Source: Methyloceanibacter sp. wino2 (GTDB lineage: Bacteria > Pseudomonadota > Alphaproteobacteria > Rhizobiales > Methyloligellaceae). Taken from it: a stretch of 64,000 bases of DNA. The stretch is taken from positions 2,648,501-2,712,500 of the forward strand of contig NZ_CP028960.1 of the NCBI RefSeq assembly GCF_003071365.1, written 5' to 3'. Numbering within the stretch: the first letter of the stretch is position 1; each line of letters opens with the position of its first letter. The notes under the pieces are model-generated. The model had not been told where the DNA came from. It did not search any database and was given only the letters and a program-made list of their open reading frames with translations. Position numbers and translations under genes: made by a program. Of this stretch, positions 17,334-26,318 are shown piece by piece.

Positions 17334-17715
17334 AACTGATTCCCTCTACGCGTTGCGTACTCAAATCGGTACGCAACCACTTTCGCTTCATAGGCTTGAA
17401 AAAGCGTTAAAGGGGGGATCGGTTTGGAACGGCCCGTTTTCCGCGGCGTTGCTGGGCCCAATAACCGAGAAGCCCGGCGCGAGCGCCAGGCTTCCGGGTC
17501 GATAGGCTTCCCCTCGCTTGTGGCACGAGGAGTTGGGGGTGAAGAGCCATGTCCTTGTGGATGCGTTCGCCGGATCCTCAAGGACATGCGGCAGGAGACG
17601 TCATGGCGCGGCTCGTCTCTCCACCCTGAACGAAGCGTGGCGCAACGCGCGGCCGCGGGCCTTGCGTTGGATCAAGTGCAAGTCGTTGGAAGTTCTGATG
17701 TTTGTCAGAACCTGC
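17334..17715. other. Intergenic region between the lipoprotein gene and uvrB, with hairpins
   Basis: No protein gene was seen here. It contains a GAAGCC-CGGCGC... palindrome (about 17470-17495) and a large hairpin at 17548-17588 (listed separately). Either could belong to the 3' end of the uvrB message, which is read leftwards, or to a small RNA. Confidence 0.4.
17548..17588. repeat. Long inverted repeat downstream of uvrB
   Basis: Perfect 10-base arms CATGTCCTTG and CAAGGACATG are followed inward by a T-T mismatch and a 4-base GGAT/ATCC stem around an 11-base loop. There is no T-run on either side, so a simple terminator is unlikely. Confidence 0.6.
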
Positions 17716-20121
17716 CTAGGTGCGGTTTGTCTTGAACGTCCGCGTGCCGGGCTTGCCGGAGCGTGAGCGGGGTTTGGCTTTGCGCAACGGGATCTCGCGG
17801 TTGTGCGGTCCCATCTCGTCGAGGCTCGGCTTGTGCGGGCGGGAGATGTCGGTCGATGCCGCCGAGCGTTCCAGCTCCGATTGCCGGGCCAGCGGATCGT
17901 TGGCGATGGCGAGCTCCATCTGGCGCAGCCGTTTGACCTCGTCGCGCAGGCGGGCGGCCTCCTCGAATTCGAGGTCGGCGGCGGCGGTGCGCATGCGTTT
18001 CTCCATGTCTTGGATAACGCTCTCGATATTGTGGCCGACCGTGCCTTCGATCGGCGTTTGGCCGTCCTCGGCGAAGCCGGCGCCCGCGTCCACCAGCACG
18101 TGGTCGCGCTCGTATACGCTTGAGAGGATGTCGCCAATGTTCTTCTTCACGCTTTCCGGCGTGATGCCGTTGGCCTCGTTCCAGGCGACCTGCTTTTCAC
18201 GCCGCCGCGAGGTCTCGGCCATGGCGCGCTCCATGGAGCCGGTTATGCCGTCCGCATAGAGGATCACCTTGCCGTCCACGTTGCGGGCAGCGCGGCCGAT
18301 GGTTTGGACGAGCGAGGTCTCGGAGCGCAGGAAGCCTTCCTTGTCCGCATCGAGAATGGCGACGAGCGCGCACTCGGGAATATCCAGGCCCTCGCGCAAC
18401 AGATTGATGCCGATCAGCACGTCGAAGGCGCCGAGCCGAAGGTCACGGATGATCTCGATGCGCTCCAGCGTCTCCACGTCCGAATGCATGTAGCGCACGC
18501 GCAAGCCTTGCTCGTGCATGTATTCGGTCAGGTCCTCGGCCATGCGCTTCGTCAGTGTGGTGACGAGCACGCGGTAGCCGTTGGCCACCACTTTGCGGGT
18601 CTCGTCGATGAGGTCGTCCACCTGGGTGGTGGCGGGGCGGATTTCGACCGGCGGGTCCACGAGCCCCGTGGGCCGGATGACCTGCTCGGCGAACACGCCG
18701 CCGGTCTGATCCAGTTCCCAGCCGCCCGGCGTGGCCGACACGTAGACGGTCTGCGGGCGCATGGCGTCCCACTCCTCGAAGCGCAACGGACGATTGTCCA
18801 TGCAGGAGGGCAGGCGGAAACCGTATTCCGCGAGTGTGGACTTGCGCTTGTAGTCGCCGCGGAACATGGCGCCGATCTGGGGCACGGTGACGTGGCTTTC
18901 GTCGACGAAGACGAGCGCGTTGTCGGGCAGATACTCGAACAGGGTCGGCGGCGGCTCGCCGGGCTTGCGTCCGGTGAGGTAGCGCGAATAGTTCTCGATG
19001 CCGGCGCAGGACCCGGTGGCCTCGATCATCTCCAGATCGAACAGGGTCCGTTGCTCAAGGCGCTGCGCCTCCAGAAGACGCCCGGCGCCGTTCAACTCGA
19101 TAAGGCGCTGCTTCAACTCCTCCTTGATGCCGCGCACGGCCTGTTTCAGCGTGGGCTTCGGCGTCACGTAGTGCGAGTTGGCGTAGATCTTCACGATGGC
19201 GAATTCGTCGGTCTTGGCACCAGTCAGGGGATCGAACTCAACGATGGCTTCGATCTCGTCGCCGAACAGCGAGATACGCCAGGCCCGGTCGTCCAGATGG
19301 GCCGGCCACAGCTCGATCGTGTCGCCGCGCACCCGGAAAGACCCGCGCGCGAAATTCACGTCGTTACGCCGGTACTGCAGCGCCACGAGGTCCGCCATCA
19401 GCTGCCGCTGCTCGATGCGGTCGCCGCGCTTCAGGCTGAACGTCATGGCCGTGTAGGTCTCGACCGAGCCGATACCGTAGATGCAGGACACGCTGGCGAC
19501 GATCACCACGTCGTCCCGCTCCATGACCGCGCGCGTGGCCGCATGGCGCATACGGTCGATCTGCTCGTTGATGGACGAGTCCTTCTCGATATAGGTGTCC
19601 GTGCGCGGGATGTAGGCTTCCGGCTGGTAGTAGTCGTAATAGGAGACGAAATACTCCACCGCGTTGTCGGGGAAGAAGCTCTTGAACTCCCCGTAGAGCT
19701 GGGCGGCCAGCGTCTTGTTGGGCGCCAGAATGAGAGCAGGCCGCTGGGTGCGCGCGATGACCTGAGCCATGGTGAAGGTCTTGCCCGAGCCGGTGACCCC
19801 GAGCAGCACCTGATCGCGCTCCTGCGCATCCGCCTGGGCCACGAGTTCGGCGATGGCCTGGGGCTGGTCGCCTTTCGGCTCCATCTCCGTCTGGAGGTTG
19901 AGCTCGATGCCGCCTTCGGATTTCTCGGGGCGCGCGGGACGGTGGGGCGTAAACTCCATGGCCGCGCCCGTGACGAGCGGGTGGTCCTGGATCAGGGGTT
20001 GGGACGCTTCGCCGAAACCGGGGTCGCGCCGGTCGCCGGACACGGGCATGCCCGCCGCTTCGCCGGTGACGGCGCGGGGCTCAGCGCGGGATCCGAAAGT
20101 CTTGGGTGGGCGAGGGGGCAT
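17716..20121 (-). CDS. uvrB: Excinuclease ABC subunit B
   Basis: The 801-aa protein is UvrB of nucleotide excision repair. Walker [15 protein letters not shown], the beta-hairpin segment [18 protein letters not shown], helicase motif [11 protein letters not shown], motif [15 protein letters not shown] and the C-terminal UVR domain ([17 protein letters not shown]) are all present. The protein is longer than E. coli UvrB (673 aa) because of an N-terminal Pro/Arg-rich extension of about 70 residues and a basic C-terminal tail. Alternative start Met55 would shorten the extension. It works with UvrA, which is not in this window. Confidence 0.95.
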   Translation of the reverse strand: MPPRPPKTFGSRAEPRAVTGEAAGMPVSGDRRDPGFGEASQPLIQDHPLVTGAAMEFTPHRPARPEKSEGGIELNLQTEMEPKGDQPQAIAELVAQADAQERDQVLLGVTGSGKTFTMAQVIARTQRPALILAPNKTLAAQLYGEFKSFFPDNAVEYFVSYYDYYQPEAYIPRTDTYIEKDSSINEQIDRMRHAATRAVMERDDVVIVASVSCIYGIGSVETYTAMTFSLKRGDRIEQRQLMADLVALQYRRNDVNFARGSFRVRGDTIELWPAHLDDRAWRISLFGDEIEAIVEFDPLTGAKTDEFAIVKIYANSHYVTPKPTLKQAVRGIKEELKQRLIELNGAGRLLEAQRLEQRTLFDLEMIEATGSCAGIENYSRYLTGRKPGEPPPTLFEYLPDNALVFVDESHVTVPQIGAMFRGDYKRKSTLAEYGFRLPSCMDNRPLRFEEWDAMRPQTVYVSATPGGWELDQTGGVFAEQVIRPTGLVDPPVEIRPATTQVDDLIDETRKVVANGYRVLVTTLTKRMAEDLTEYMHEQGLRVRYMHSDVETLERIEIIRDLRLGAFDVLIGINLLREGLDIPECALVAILDADKEGFLRSETSLVQTIGRAARNVDGKVILYADGITGSMERAMAETSRRREKQVAWNEANGITPESVKKNIGDILSSVYERDHVLVDAGAGFAEDGQTPIEGTVGHNIESVIQDMEKRMRTAAADLEFEEAARLRDEVKRLRQMELAIANDPLARQSELERSAASTDISRPHKPSLDEMGPHNREIPLRKAKPRSRSGKPGTRTFKTNRT

Positions 20122-20296
20122 GCTCGCGAATATGGCGACCGGGAAGGGCGTTGGCTAGGGGCGAGAGGTCGCTCTTCGGACGGGGCCGAGTTGCGGCGCG
20201 CAGCGGCTCTCGTCACGCGTTGTTGCCATGCCAGTTCTAACGATTGTCTTCATGGTTTCTTGGGCAGGGTATGCACACAGTGAGGGTGTCGAACTC

Positions 20297-20773
20297 ATGA
20301 GAAAGGTGCTTCAGATGACGCGTCGGACGTACTTGTTGGCCGGAGTCGCCGTTTTGGCCCTGTCTGCTCAGGCTGTTGCGAAGGAACAGCCCGCGCCGGG
20401 CGAGCCCGTGACCTGGCATGCCACCAGCAAGACGGCAGACTCCATCACGGGAGACGTGGTGTATCTCCCCAACAGCCTGACCTTTGCCAACGGTACCTCG
20501 CTGGCGATGACCGCCGTGACCAATGGGCCGGCCCCTTGGGCGATTTTCAGCAGCGGCTCGGGTGGCGACGGGGAAATCTACAAGCTCGAGAGCCCGGCCG
20601 ATCCGGAACTTCTCAACGGCAACAAGCTCTGCGGTATGCCCGACCAGCCCGTGACCTATGTGATGATCGCACCCAATCCGAAAGGCGATGAGATGGTCTT
20701 GGGGGTGTTCACCGGCGAAGACGCGCCGACGGCCACATCCGAACCATGCGCGACATACAGTTACGAACTCTGA
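20297..20773 (+). CDS. Secreted protein of unknown function
   Basis: From the ATG at 20297 (GAGGG upstream) the product is 158 aa with a signal peptide ending near AQAVAKE. The mature domain has two Cys (LCGMPD, EPCATY) that may form a disulfide and a beta-rich look (YLPNSLTFANGTSLAMTAV). A shorter start at 20315 is possible. The family is not recognised. It is divergent from uvrB. Confidence 0.7.
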   Translation: MRKVLQMTRRTYLLAGVAVLALSAQAVAKEQPAPGEPVTWHATSKTADSITGDVVYLPNSLTFANGTSLAMTAVTNGPAPWAIFSSGSGGDGEIYKLESPADPELLNGNKLCGMPDQPVTYVMIAPNPKGDEMVLGVFTGEDAPTATSEPCATYSYEL

Positions 20774-20781
20774 CGCGCCAC

Positions 20782-20809
20782 AGGCAGCGCTACCGGGTAG
20801 AGGCTGCCT
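20782..20809. terminator. Bidirectional terminator hairpin
   Basis: AGGCAGC/GCTGCCT arms (20782-20788 and 20803-20809) with an inner CTA/TAG stem lie between two convergent stop codons. The T-tract is absent, so assignment rests on position. Confidence 0.45.
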
Positions 20810-20815
20810 AGCCGG

Positions 20816-21310
20816 CTAGGGGGCGGTCAGGACGATGTCCACGGGCAGCGGCTTGCCGGCCTTATGGGCCGCTATCCACCGCTTCAGTTCCGTGACATGC
20901 CCGCGCTCTTCCTCGACGAACTCCTTGGCCAGCGCCTTGATCTCCGGGTCCTTGGTGGTGTCGAGAACGGTCTTGTAAAAATCGAAGCCTGCGGTCTCGG
21001 CGTCCAACGCAATTTCCAGCGCCGCGTCGCGGCCGATCATGGGGTCCGCGGCCCAGATCGCGGCTGTCTCGGGGCTCTCGAGCTCGGGCCAGCTGAAGTC
21101 CCCCGGTTTCAAATCGGGGATTTCACGGAACCCAGAGCGGGCTTTTGCCTCGCCGTAGTGGAGCCTCGAATATTCCGACAATTGCCGGAATAGCTTACCG
21201 ACGTTTCGATTGCCAGATGCGTCCATGGCGTCCGCGAGCTGGCCGAAACGTTCGGCCGCCTCGCGTTCCAGGTTCATAGCGTAGGCAAGAAACTCCTCCA
21301 CACTCTCCAT
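20816..21310 (-). CDS. Ferritin-like di-iron protein
   Basis: The 164-aa protein is a four-helix ferritin/rubrerythrin-like domain. Candidate metal ligands are E15 and E17 in LEREAAE, H51 and E54 in LHYGEAK, E99 and E105 in ALEIALDAE, and E135 and H138 in EEERGHVTEL, so both halves of a di-iron site are intact. No rubredoxin-type Cys pairs are present. GGAGGAA precedes the ATG at 21310. It follows the ferredoxin-ferritin fusion gene after 52 bases in the same direction, so the two probably work together in iron storage, oxidation or peroxide removal. Confidence 0.8.
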   Translation of the reverse strand: MESVEEFLAYAMNLEREAAERFGQLADAMDASGNRNVGKLFRQLSEYSRLHYGEAKARSGFREIPDLKPGDFSWPELESPETAAIWAADPMIGRDAALEIALDAETAGFDFYKTVLDTTKDPEIKALAKEFVEEERGHVTELKRWIAAHKAGKPLPVDIVLTAP

Positions 21311-21362
21311 AGCGGGTTCCTCCACGGGTTCGCTGTTGCCCAGCCGGTCGCTGTAAGACCGC

Positions 21363-22271
21363 CTAAACGGTGGCGGGTTGCTTTGCGCTCTTCTCCGCCC
21401 ATTCCTCACGCGTGATCCAGGCCTCGATGACTTTGAGCCGCTCCGCCTTGTGGGCGACGAAGTCCCTGGCCACCGACGCGACCTCGGGGTTCTTGGTCGT
21501 CGCCGTTACCGAGACATAGAACTCGTAGGCGCGCGTTGCGCCTTGCAGAGCGACGCGGAGCACGCCCAGCCTTCTCAGTGCTGAATCGCCCGCGAAAGAC
21601 GAACTCTGCTCCGGCCCAACCTGTTCGGGCCAGACGTAGTCGGGGGGAACCGACTTGCCGTCGTCGATGCTTCCGGCGCGTGCTCTCGCTTCGCCAAGAT
21701 GCATCCGCGCCGAGTCTGCCAGCTGCTCAAACAGGCTCTTGAGCTCGGAGTCGCCACAGGCGCCCATGTCCTTGGCCAGCTGGTTGTAATGGTCGGCGGC
21801 ATCTTCCTCGACCTTGACCGCGTAGCTGAGGAACTCATCCACCGTGGCGATCTGCAATCCGCCGGCGAAGACCTTGGCCGCAGGGGTGATGTAGGGGCCT
21901 TGATCGGGCACCGTGTCGTCCCCTTGGAAGGTGACGACGATGTCCTCGTGCCGCACGAAGCACTGGCAGGCGAGCCGGTAGCGCGGCGGCATGTCGTTGA
22001 CCTCCGCGTCGTAGATCTCGTCCTTGGTGATCTTGCCGAGCTGCTTGAGGAGTTCCTTCTCCTTTTCCGTCAGCGCGATCGCGTTCTTGGTCGTCGGGCT
22101 GAGATGGCTGACCTCCACGAGGCACGAGCCGCATTCACCGTCCTGACAATCGAACGGGATGGGCACTTTGTGCGCCTTGGCCAGAGAGAGAATGGTCCCG
22201 CGATCTCCGGCGATCGCGTAAACGGTGACGTCCTTCGCCAGCTTCGGCGAGGAGAAGGTGACGTTGGCCAC
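21363..22271 (-). CDS. 2Fe-2S ferredoxin fused to a degenerate ferritin-like domain
   Basis: The 302-aa protein starts at a GTG (22271) six bases after GGAGG. Residues 1-120 are a plant/adrenodoxin-type 2Fe-2S ferredoxin with Cys42, 47 and 50 (C-x4-C-x2-C) and Cys102 in RLACQ. Residues 140-295 align with the ferritin-like protein encoded next to it. First-half ligands are kept (VEEDAADHY; MHLGEARAR), but the second-half ligands are replaced: E99 to R, E105 to T, and ExxH to KxxR. It may therefore deliver electrons to the intact paralogue instead of forming its own di-iron centre. The longer frame to 22445 lacks a good start. Confidence 0.82.
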   Translation of the reverse strand: MANVTFSSPKLAKDVTVYAIAGDRGTILSLAKAHKVPIPFDCQDGECGSCLVEVSHLSPTTKNAIALTEKEKELLKQLGKITKDEIYDAEVNDMPPRYRLACQCFVRHEDIVVTFQGDDTVPDQGPYITPAAKVFAGGLQIATVDEFLSYAVKVEEDAADHYNQLAKDMGACGDSELKSLFEQLADSARMHLGEARARAGSIDDGKSVPPDYVWPEQVGPEQSSSFAGDSALRRLGVLRVALQGATRAYEFYVSVTATTKNPEVASVARDFVAHKAERLKVIEAWITREEWAEKSAKQPATV

Positions 22272-22470
22272 GGCGTGCCTCCGATCCTGACAGTTTGCCC
22301 AGCGAGGCCTCTTGGCCTCCCGCATCGAAAAGCAATCGCCATGCCACGAGAAAAACGGCCCGATTTCAGGACACGCGCTCACCTCTCGGCGCCCCCGTTT
22401 GAGGGGAAACCGACAATCGCCGCACGATTGCTTGAGCCAGATCAAGAAATGGCGGAAGTCGGCCGAAGAC

Positions 22471-23319
22471 CTAGCCTTCCAGTTCCTGCCGGACTTGCGC
22501 GTAGCTGATCATGGCGAAGAGGACGGTGCCGCCCGCCACATTGCCCAGGAGCGTCGGTATGAAGAAGCCGCCGAACGCCTGCCAGAAGCCCACCTCGCCG
22601 ATGAGGACCATGTAGATCGCCTCCACCGAGCCGGCGATGATGTGGGTGAAGTCGCCGAGCGCGATGATGTAGGTGATCAGCGTGATGATGAATATCTCGG
22701 TTCCTTCGGAGGAGGGCAGCATCCACACGAGCGCGGCGATCAGCCAACCGGCCATGATGCCCTTCATGAACATTTCGGTCGGGCTGTTGGCCATCAGATG
22801 CCGCCCGATCTCGGTGATCGCGTGTTGCGTGGTGTCGGAGAACGCGCCCGAATAGGCGAGGAAGGCAGCGAAGAAGAAGCAGCCGACAAGGTTGCCGCCG
22901 AGAACGATGCCCCACAGGCGCAGCACGTCCCATACGGCGCTCCAGTCCTTTCGCACCATGACGGGCAGGACAGCGGTGAGCGTGTTCTCCGTGAAGAGCT
23001 GCTGCCGGGCGAGGATGACGATCAGGAAGCCGACGCAATAGCCGAAATCGGCGATGATGGCCGCGCTCGGGAAGGGCTGCAGATAGGCTTCGAGCAGCGC
23101 CTGCGAGAGGACGGAGAAACCGATCGACAGCCCTGCGGCGAGGGCGGACCACCACAGGGCGTTGAACCTGCGCGACAGTTCCGCTTCGCCCTCCAGGCGT
23201 ATGATCTCGTACACCACGGCGGCGCGAAGCCGGCGGCGCTCCTTCGCCTCCTTGCTTTCCCGCCGTGTCAGCCCCTCTTGCGGCTGGGGTTCGTTTGAGC
23301 TTGAACCTTTGTCGGCCAT
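22471..23319 (-). CDS. Formate/nitrite transporter (FNT) family channel
   Basis: The 282-aa protein has a charged N-terminal region of about 60 residues and six membrane helices. GFLIVILARQQLFTENTLTA and GNLVGCFFFAAFLAY match the FNT family (FocA/NirC fold). HLMANSPTEMFMKGIMAGWL and IALGDFTHIIAG are the pore-lining parts. The substrate is a small monovalent anion such as formate, nitrite or hydrosulfide; the long cytoplasmic N-terminus resembles the YfdC branch. In a methylotroph, formate is plausible. Start 23319 was chosen after the non-coding-like Arg-rich frame opening. Confidence 0.82.
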   Translation of the reverse strand: MADKGSSSNEPQPQEGLTRRESKEAKERRRLRAAVVYEIIRLEGEAELSRRFNALWWSALAAGLSIGFSVLSQALLEAYLQPFPSAAIIADFGYCVGFLIVILARQQLFTENTLTAVLPVMVRKDWSAVWDVLRLWGIVLGGNLVGCFFFAAFLAYSGAFSDTTQHAITEIGRHLMANSPTEMFMKGIMAGWLIAALVWMLPSSEGTEIFIITLITYIIALGDFTHIIAGSVEAIYMVLIGEVGFWQAFGGFFIPTLLGNVAGGTVLFAMISYAQVRQELEG

Positions 23320-23413
23320 AGGTTTCTGTGTCCCGAATCGCTTTGAGTGCCGGCGAAGTCTAGCGGACACCGCCGGACGCGCCCAACACCGCCGACGCGA
23401 GGATTGCCGCCTC

Positions 23414-24214
23414 ATGGTAGACGCCGCTCCCCCGATCGCCTTTCTCAGCTTGATGCGAGACACGCCCCTGTGGGCGATCGGCGCCGTCGTGACGGTCGTG
23501 GTGGTGGGTTACGCGGTCGGGCTCATGCTGCTCACGCGCTTTCACTACGGCGCCGACCGTCTGAAGGAGAACAACGAGGTCGCAGGCTTCAAATACGCCG
23601 TGGTCGGTGTTTTGTACGCCGTGCTGCTGGCATTCGTCGTCATCGCCGTCTGGGAGGACTACACGCATACGGAGGACTCGGTACGCGACGAGGCCAAGGC
23701 AACCATCGACCTCTATCACGTCGCGTTGGCGTTGCCGGACGAGGGCAGCAATGTCCGTGAGGCGGTTCTGCGCTACACGAAGAGCGTCTACGACACTTCG
23801 TGGGACTCTATGGCGCTCGGCGGAAGAAGCGAGGCCGTCGGCCGCAACCTCGTCGCACTTAACCAGGCGATACTCGACCTGGAACCCTCGAGCCGCAAGG
23901 AGCAGGTGCTGTTTCAGCAAGCGCTCGACTTGCTGACGCTGATCACGGACAACCGCAACGAACGGCTGGACAGCGCGAACGGGTCGGTGCCGGGGGTGCT
24001 CTGGTTCGTGCTCATCGTCGGCGGCTTGATCACGCTCGGCTATCCCGCCTTCTTCGCGTCGTCCAATTTGGACGCGCAGGTTCTCATGACCGGCTCACTG
24101 GCGGCGCTGCTGGCGTTGACGCTGTTTCTCGGCATCGCCTTCGACTTTCCGTTCACGGGCGATCCGCACATTTCACGAGGGCCATTCGCCGACGCCTTGC
24201 TGCAGATGGAGTAA
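23414..24214 (+). CDS. DUF4239 (bestrophin-like) membrane protein
   Basis: The 266-aa protein has two N-terminal membrane helices (LWAIGAVVTVVVVGYAVGLM; VVGVLYAVLLAFVVIAVW), a soluble helical loop of about 110 residues, and two C-terminal helices. FKYAVVGVLYAVLLAFVV and TLFLGIAFDFPF are typical of DUF4239, which is related to bestrophin-like channels. Its function is not established. GAGGA lies 10 bases before the ATG. It is divergent from the FNT gene. Confidence 0.78.
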   Translation: MVDAAPPIAFLSLMRDTPLWAIGAVVTVVVVGYAVGLMLLTRFHYGADRLKENNEVAGFKYAVVGVLYAVLLAFVVIAVWEDYTHTEDSVRDEAKATIDLYHVALALPDEGSNVREAVLRYTKSVYDTSWDSMALGGRSEAVGRNLVALNQAILDLEPSSRKEQVLFQQALDLLTLITDNRNERLDSANGSVPGVLWFVLIVGGLITLGYPAFFASSNLDAQVLMTGSLAALLALTLFLGIAFDFPFTGDPHISRGPFADALLQME

Positions 24215-24586
24215 GTCCGCGGCGCGCACCTAGCGTCGCGTTTGCGTGAAAAGACGTATACGGTCCAACCGGTTGGCACAGAGGTTCGGAAGGCGTCTTG
24301 CACTGCAATATGATTGCGGCGTTTCCTCTGCACAAAGCGAATCGGTTGGTGTCCGTGAGGCACGAACGGCTGTATCGTGGAGCGCGCTGTGAAAGATTCG
24401 CTTGTTGCAGTTCAACGGTGTGATCTGTTGAATTGCCACAATGCGCATTATATGTGCGTATACCAAATAAAAAGAGTTCACTTGCCATGTGGTGCGGCAA
24501 GCCTGGAGCACTAGTGAAGCGTAACTGGAGTACGCGTCCTCGTGAACGGGTCGCTGAGCGACACCAAACAGCATCGGAGCAAACCA
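24215..24586 (+). other. Promoter region of the ARK-repeat gene
   Basis: No gene was seen in this stretch. It holds an inverted repeat of 10-base arms with one mismatch, GCAGTTCAAC and GTTGAATTGC (24407-24436, 10-base spacer), and a near-palindrome GCGCAT-TAT-ATGTGC close behind. A weak promoter TTGAAT-15-TATATG overlaps the repeat, which would place an operator on the promoter. AT content is above that of the neighbours. Confidence 0.4.
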
Positions 24587-25849
24587 ATGGCTACGAGAAC
24601 AACTGGGAAGAAACGTACAGCGAGTAAGAAGTCACCAGCCCGCCGTACGGCGGCACGACGAACGGCGGCGCGTAGGCCGGCCGCTCGCAAGACGGCAGCC
24701 CGGAAGACGGCTGCCCGTAAGACCACCGCGCGCAAGAGCACTGCGCGTAAGTCGCCTGCAAGGAAGACTGCAACGCGCAAGACGGCCGCTCGCAAAACAG
24801 CCGCTCGTAAGACAGCCGCTCGTAAGACGGCGCGGAAATCAACCGCACGCAAATCGACGGCGCGGAAGAGCGCAGCCCGGAAGACGGCGGCTCGGAAGAG
24901 CCCGGCGCGTAAGACAGCCGCCCGCAAAACCGCGGCGCGGAAGACCGCACGGAAGTCGACTGCACGTAAGAGTGCGGCTCGGAAGACGGCGGCCCGGAAG
25001 AGCCCGGCGCGCAAGACGTCAGCTCGCAAGACAGCCGCTCGTAAGACGGCAGCGCGGAAGACCGCTCGGAAGTCGACCGCACGTAAGAGTGCGGCCCGGA
25101 AGACGGCGGCTCGGAGAAGCCCCGCCCGCAAGACGGCTGCTCGCAAGACGGCGGCGCGGAAATCGACGGCTCGCAAATCCACTGCGCGCAAGTCGACCGC
25201 ACGAAAGTCTGCCGCGCGCAAATCGACAGCGCGGAAATCGACGGCTCGGAAGAGTGCGGCCCGGAGGGGCACGGCACGAAAGTCCGCGGCCAAGAAATCC
25301 GCGGCCAAGAAGTCGGCGCGAAAGGCTTCCGCTCGGAAAGCGCCAGCCAAGAAGTCGGCCGCTAAGAAGAAAACTGTCGCCAAAAAGTCGGCAGTGAAGA
25401 AGGCGGCCGCGAAGAAGAAGAAGGCCCCAGCGCGTAAGACGGCAGCCAAGAAAACCGTCGCGAAGAAGAAGACGGTCGCGAAGAAAGCGGCGCCGAAAAA
25501 GGCCGCTTCGAAAAGAGCTGCCCCGAAGAAGGTCGCCCCGAAGAAGGCAGCCCCGAAGGCCGTGGCGCCAAAGACCGTGGCACCGGCGCCGAAGCCTGCT
25601 GCGCCTCCGATGGCGCGGCCGGCACCAAGGCCGCCTGTGGCCCAGCCGGTACAACGGCCGCCATTGGCACAGCCGTCACCGTCGCAGCCGTCGTCGCCCG
25701 GATTGGGCAGTGCCCCATCGCGGCCGGGTGGTCCCGGAAGCGCCATACCCGGGTACACGCCGCCACGCCCGCCGATGCCCGGAACGACGCCGGGTCCGGC
25801 GCCCACGCCGATGCCTTATCGGCCTTCCTGGGCGCGGGACGACGACTAG
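24587..25849 (+). CDS. Histone H1-like ARK-repeat DNA-binding protein
   Basis: The 420-aa protein is extremely basic and of low complexity. Residues 10-240 are dozens of 4-6-residue units of the type AARKT/ARKS/TARKS; residues 240-335 shift to AKKS/KKAAAKKK; the last 85 residues are Pro-rich (PPMARPAPRPP) and end in WARDDD. Lys/Ala-rich tails like this resemble eukaryotic H1 and the bacterial HctB/AlgP group and bind DNA without sequence specificity. GGAG precedes the ATG at 24587; the upstream frame from 24542 has no basic repeats. Repeated DNA makes copy-number change by slippage likely. Confidence 0.82.
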   Translation: MATRTTGKKRTASKKSPARRTAARRTAARRPAARKTAARKTAARKTTARKSTARKSPARKTATRKTAARKTAARKTAARKTARKSTARKSTARKSAARKTAARKSPARKTAARKTAARKTARKSTARKSAARKTAARKSPARKTSARKTAARKTAARKTARKSTARKSAARKTAARRSPARKTAARKTAARKSTARKSTARKSTARKSAARKSTARKSTARKSAARRGTARKSAAKKSAAKKSARKASARKAPAKKSAAKKKTVAKKSAVKKAAAKKKKAPARKTAAKKTVAKKKTVAKKAAPKKAASKRAAPKKVAPKKAAPKAVAPKTVAPAPKPAAPPMARPAPRPPVAQPVQRPPLAQPSPSQPSSPGLGSAPSRPGGPGSAIPGYTPPRPPMPGTTPGPAPTPMPYRPSWARDDD

Positions 25850-25870
25850 ACCGGTTGTCGATGAAAACAC

Positions 25871-25905
25871 GAAGGGCCAGCAGCGATGCTGGCCCTTCTT
25901 ATTTT
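25871..25905 (+). terminator. Strong terminator of the ARK-repeat gene
   Basis: A perfect 12-base stem (25871-25882 with 25887-25898) closes a GCGA tetraloop and is followed by TTATTTT. It lies 21 bases after the stop codon. Confidence 0.92.
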
Positions 25906-26012
25906 GTGCGCCTTCAAGTCTTGTGCGCTCTCAAGCAGTTGCGGCGTCCGTCCACGGACGGTACGCGGCGGGTTTTTTTCCGCCGTCAGTCCGAGCCGGG
26001 TGGGACCGGCCC

Positions 26013-26183
26013 CTAGACGCCCCTGAAGATATTGCCGACCGCAAGGATCACGTAGGCGGCAATCGCCACCCAGAACCTGTACTCGCCGATGATTGGCAGC
26101 GGCATGAACGTGCTGAGCACCGCCAAAATCGCCAGAACGATCGAAATGACGAAGACCATGGTGGTTGGCGGAGATAGATTCAT
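26013..26183 (-). CDS. 56-aa two-span membrane protein
   Basis: The short protein MNLSPPTTMVFVISIVLAIL... has two hydrophobic helices (about 9-27 and 38-52) joined by LPLPIIGEYRF. GGAGGG lies 8 bases before the ATG at 26183. The long minus-strand frame reaching 27044 is a shadow of the SRPBCC gene; only this end is real. Such small proteins are common in Hyphomicrobiales, but no function is known. Confidence 0.72.
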   Translation of the reverse strand: MNLSPPTTMVFVISIVLAILAVLSTFMPLPIIGEYRFWVAIAAYVILAVGNIFRGV

Positions 26184-26318
26184 TGTCAAACCCTCCCTCA
26201 TGTTGACGTTGAAACTGTAATCGTTTTCTGTGACTTTGCGAGCGCGGAACCGTGGCGCTCGTGCCACAGTGGCGGCCGTTTGCAGGGGCTCATCGCCGAG
26301 AATACAGGAGACGTGGGT

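Noticed and set aside
24274-24290. TGGCAC-N5-TTCGG, a second sigma-54-like element upstream of the ARK gene
   Set aside because: The -12 element has CG instead of the invariant GC, and the site is more than 290 bases from the start codon.
24650-25300. CRISPR-like or tandem-repeat array
   Set aside because: The repeats are in frame, 12-18 bases long, without unique spacers, and encode the ARK units, so this is a coding repeat.
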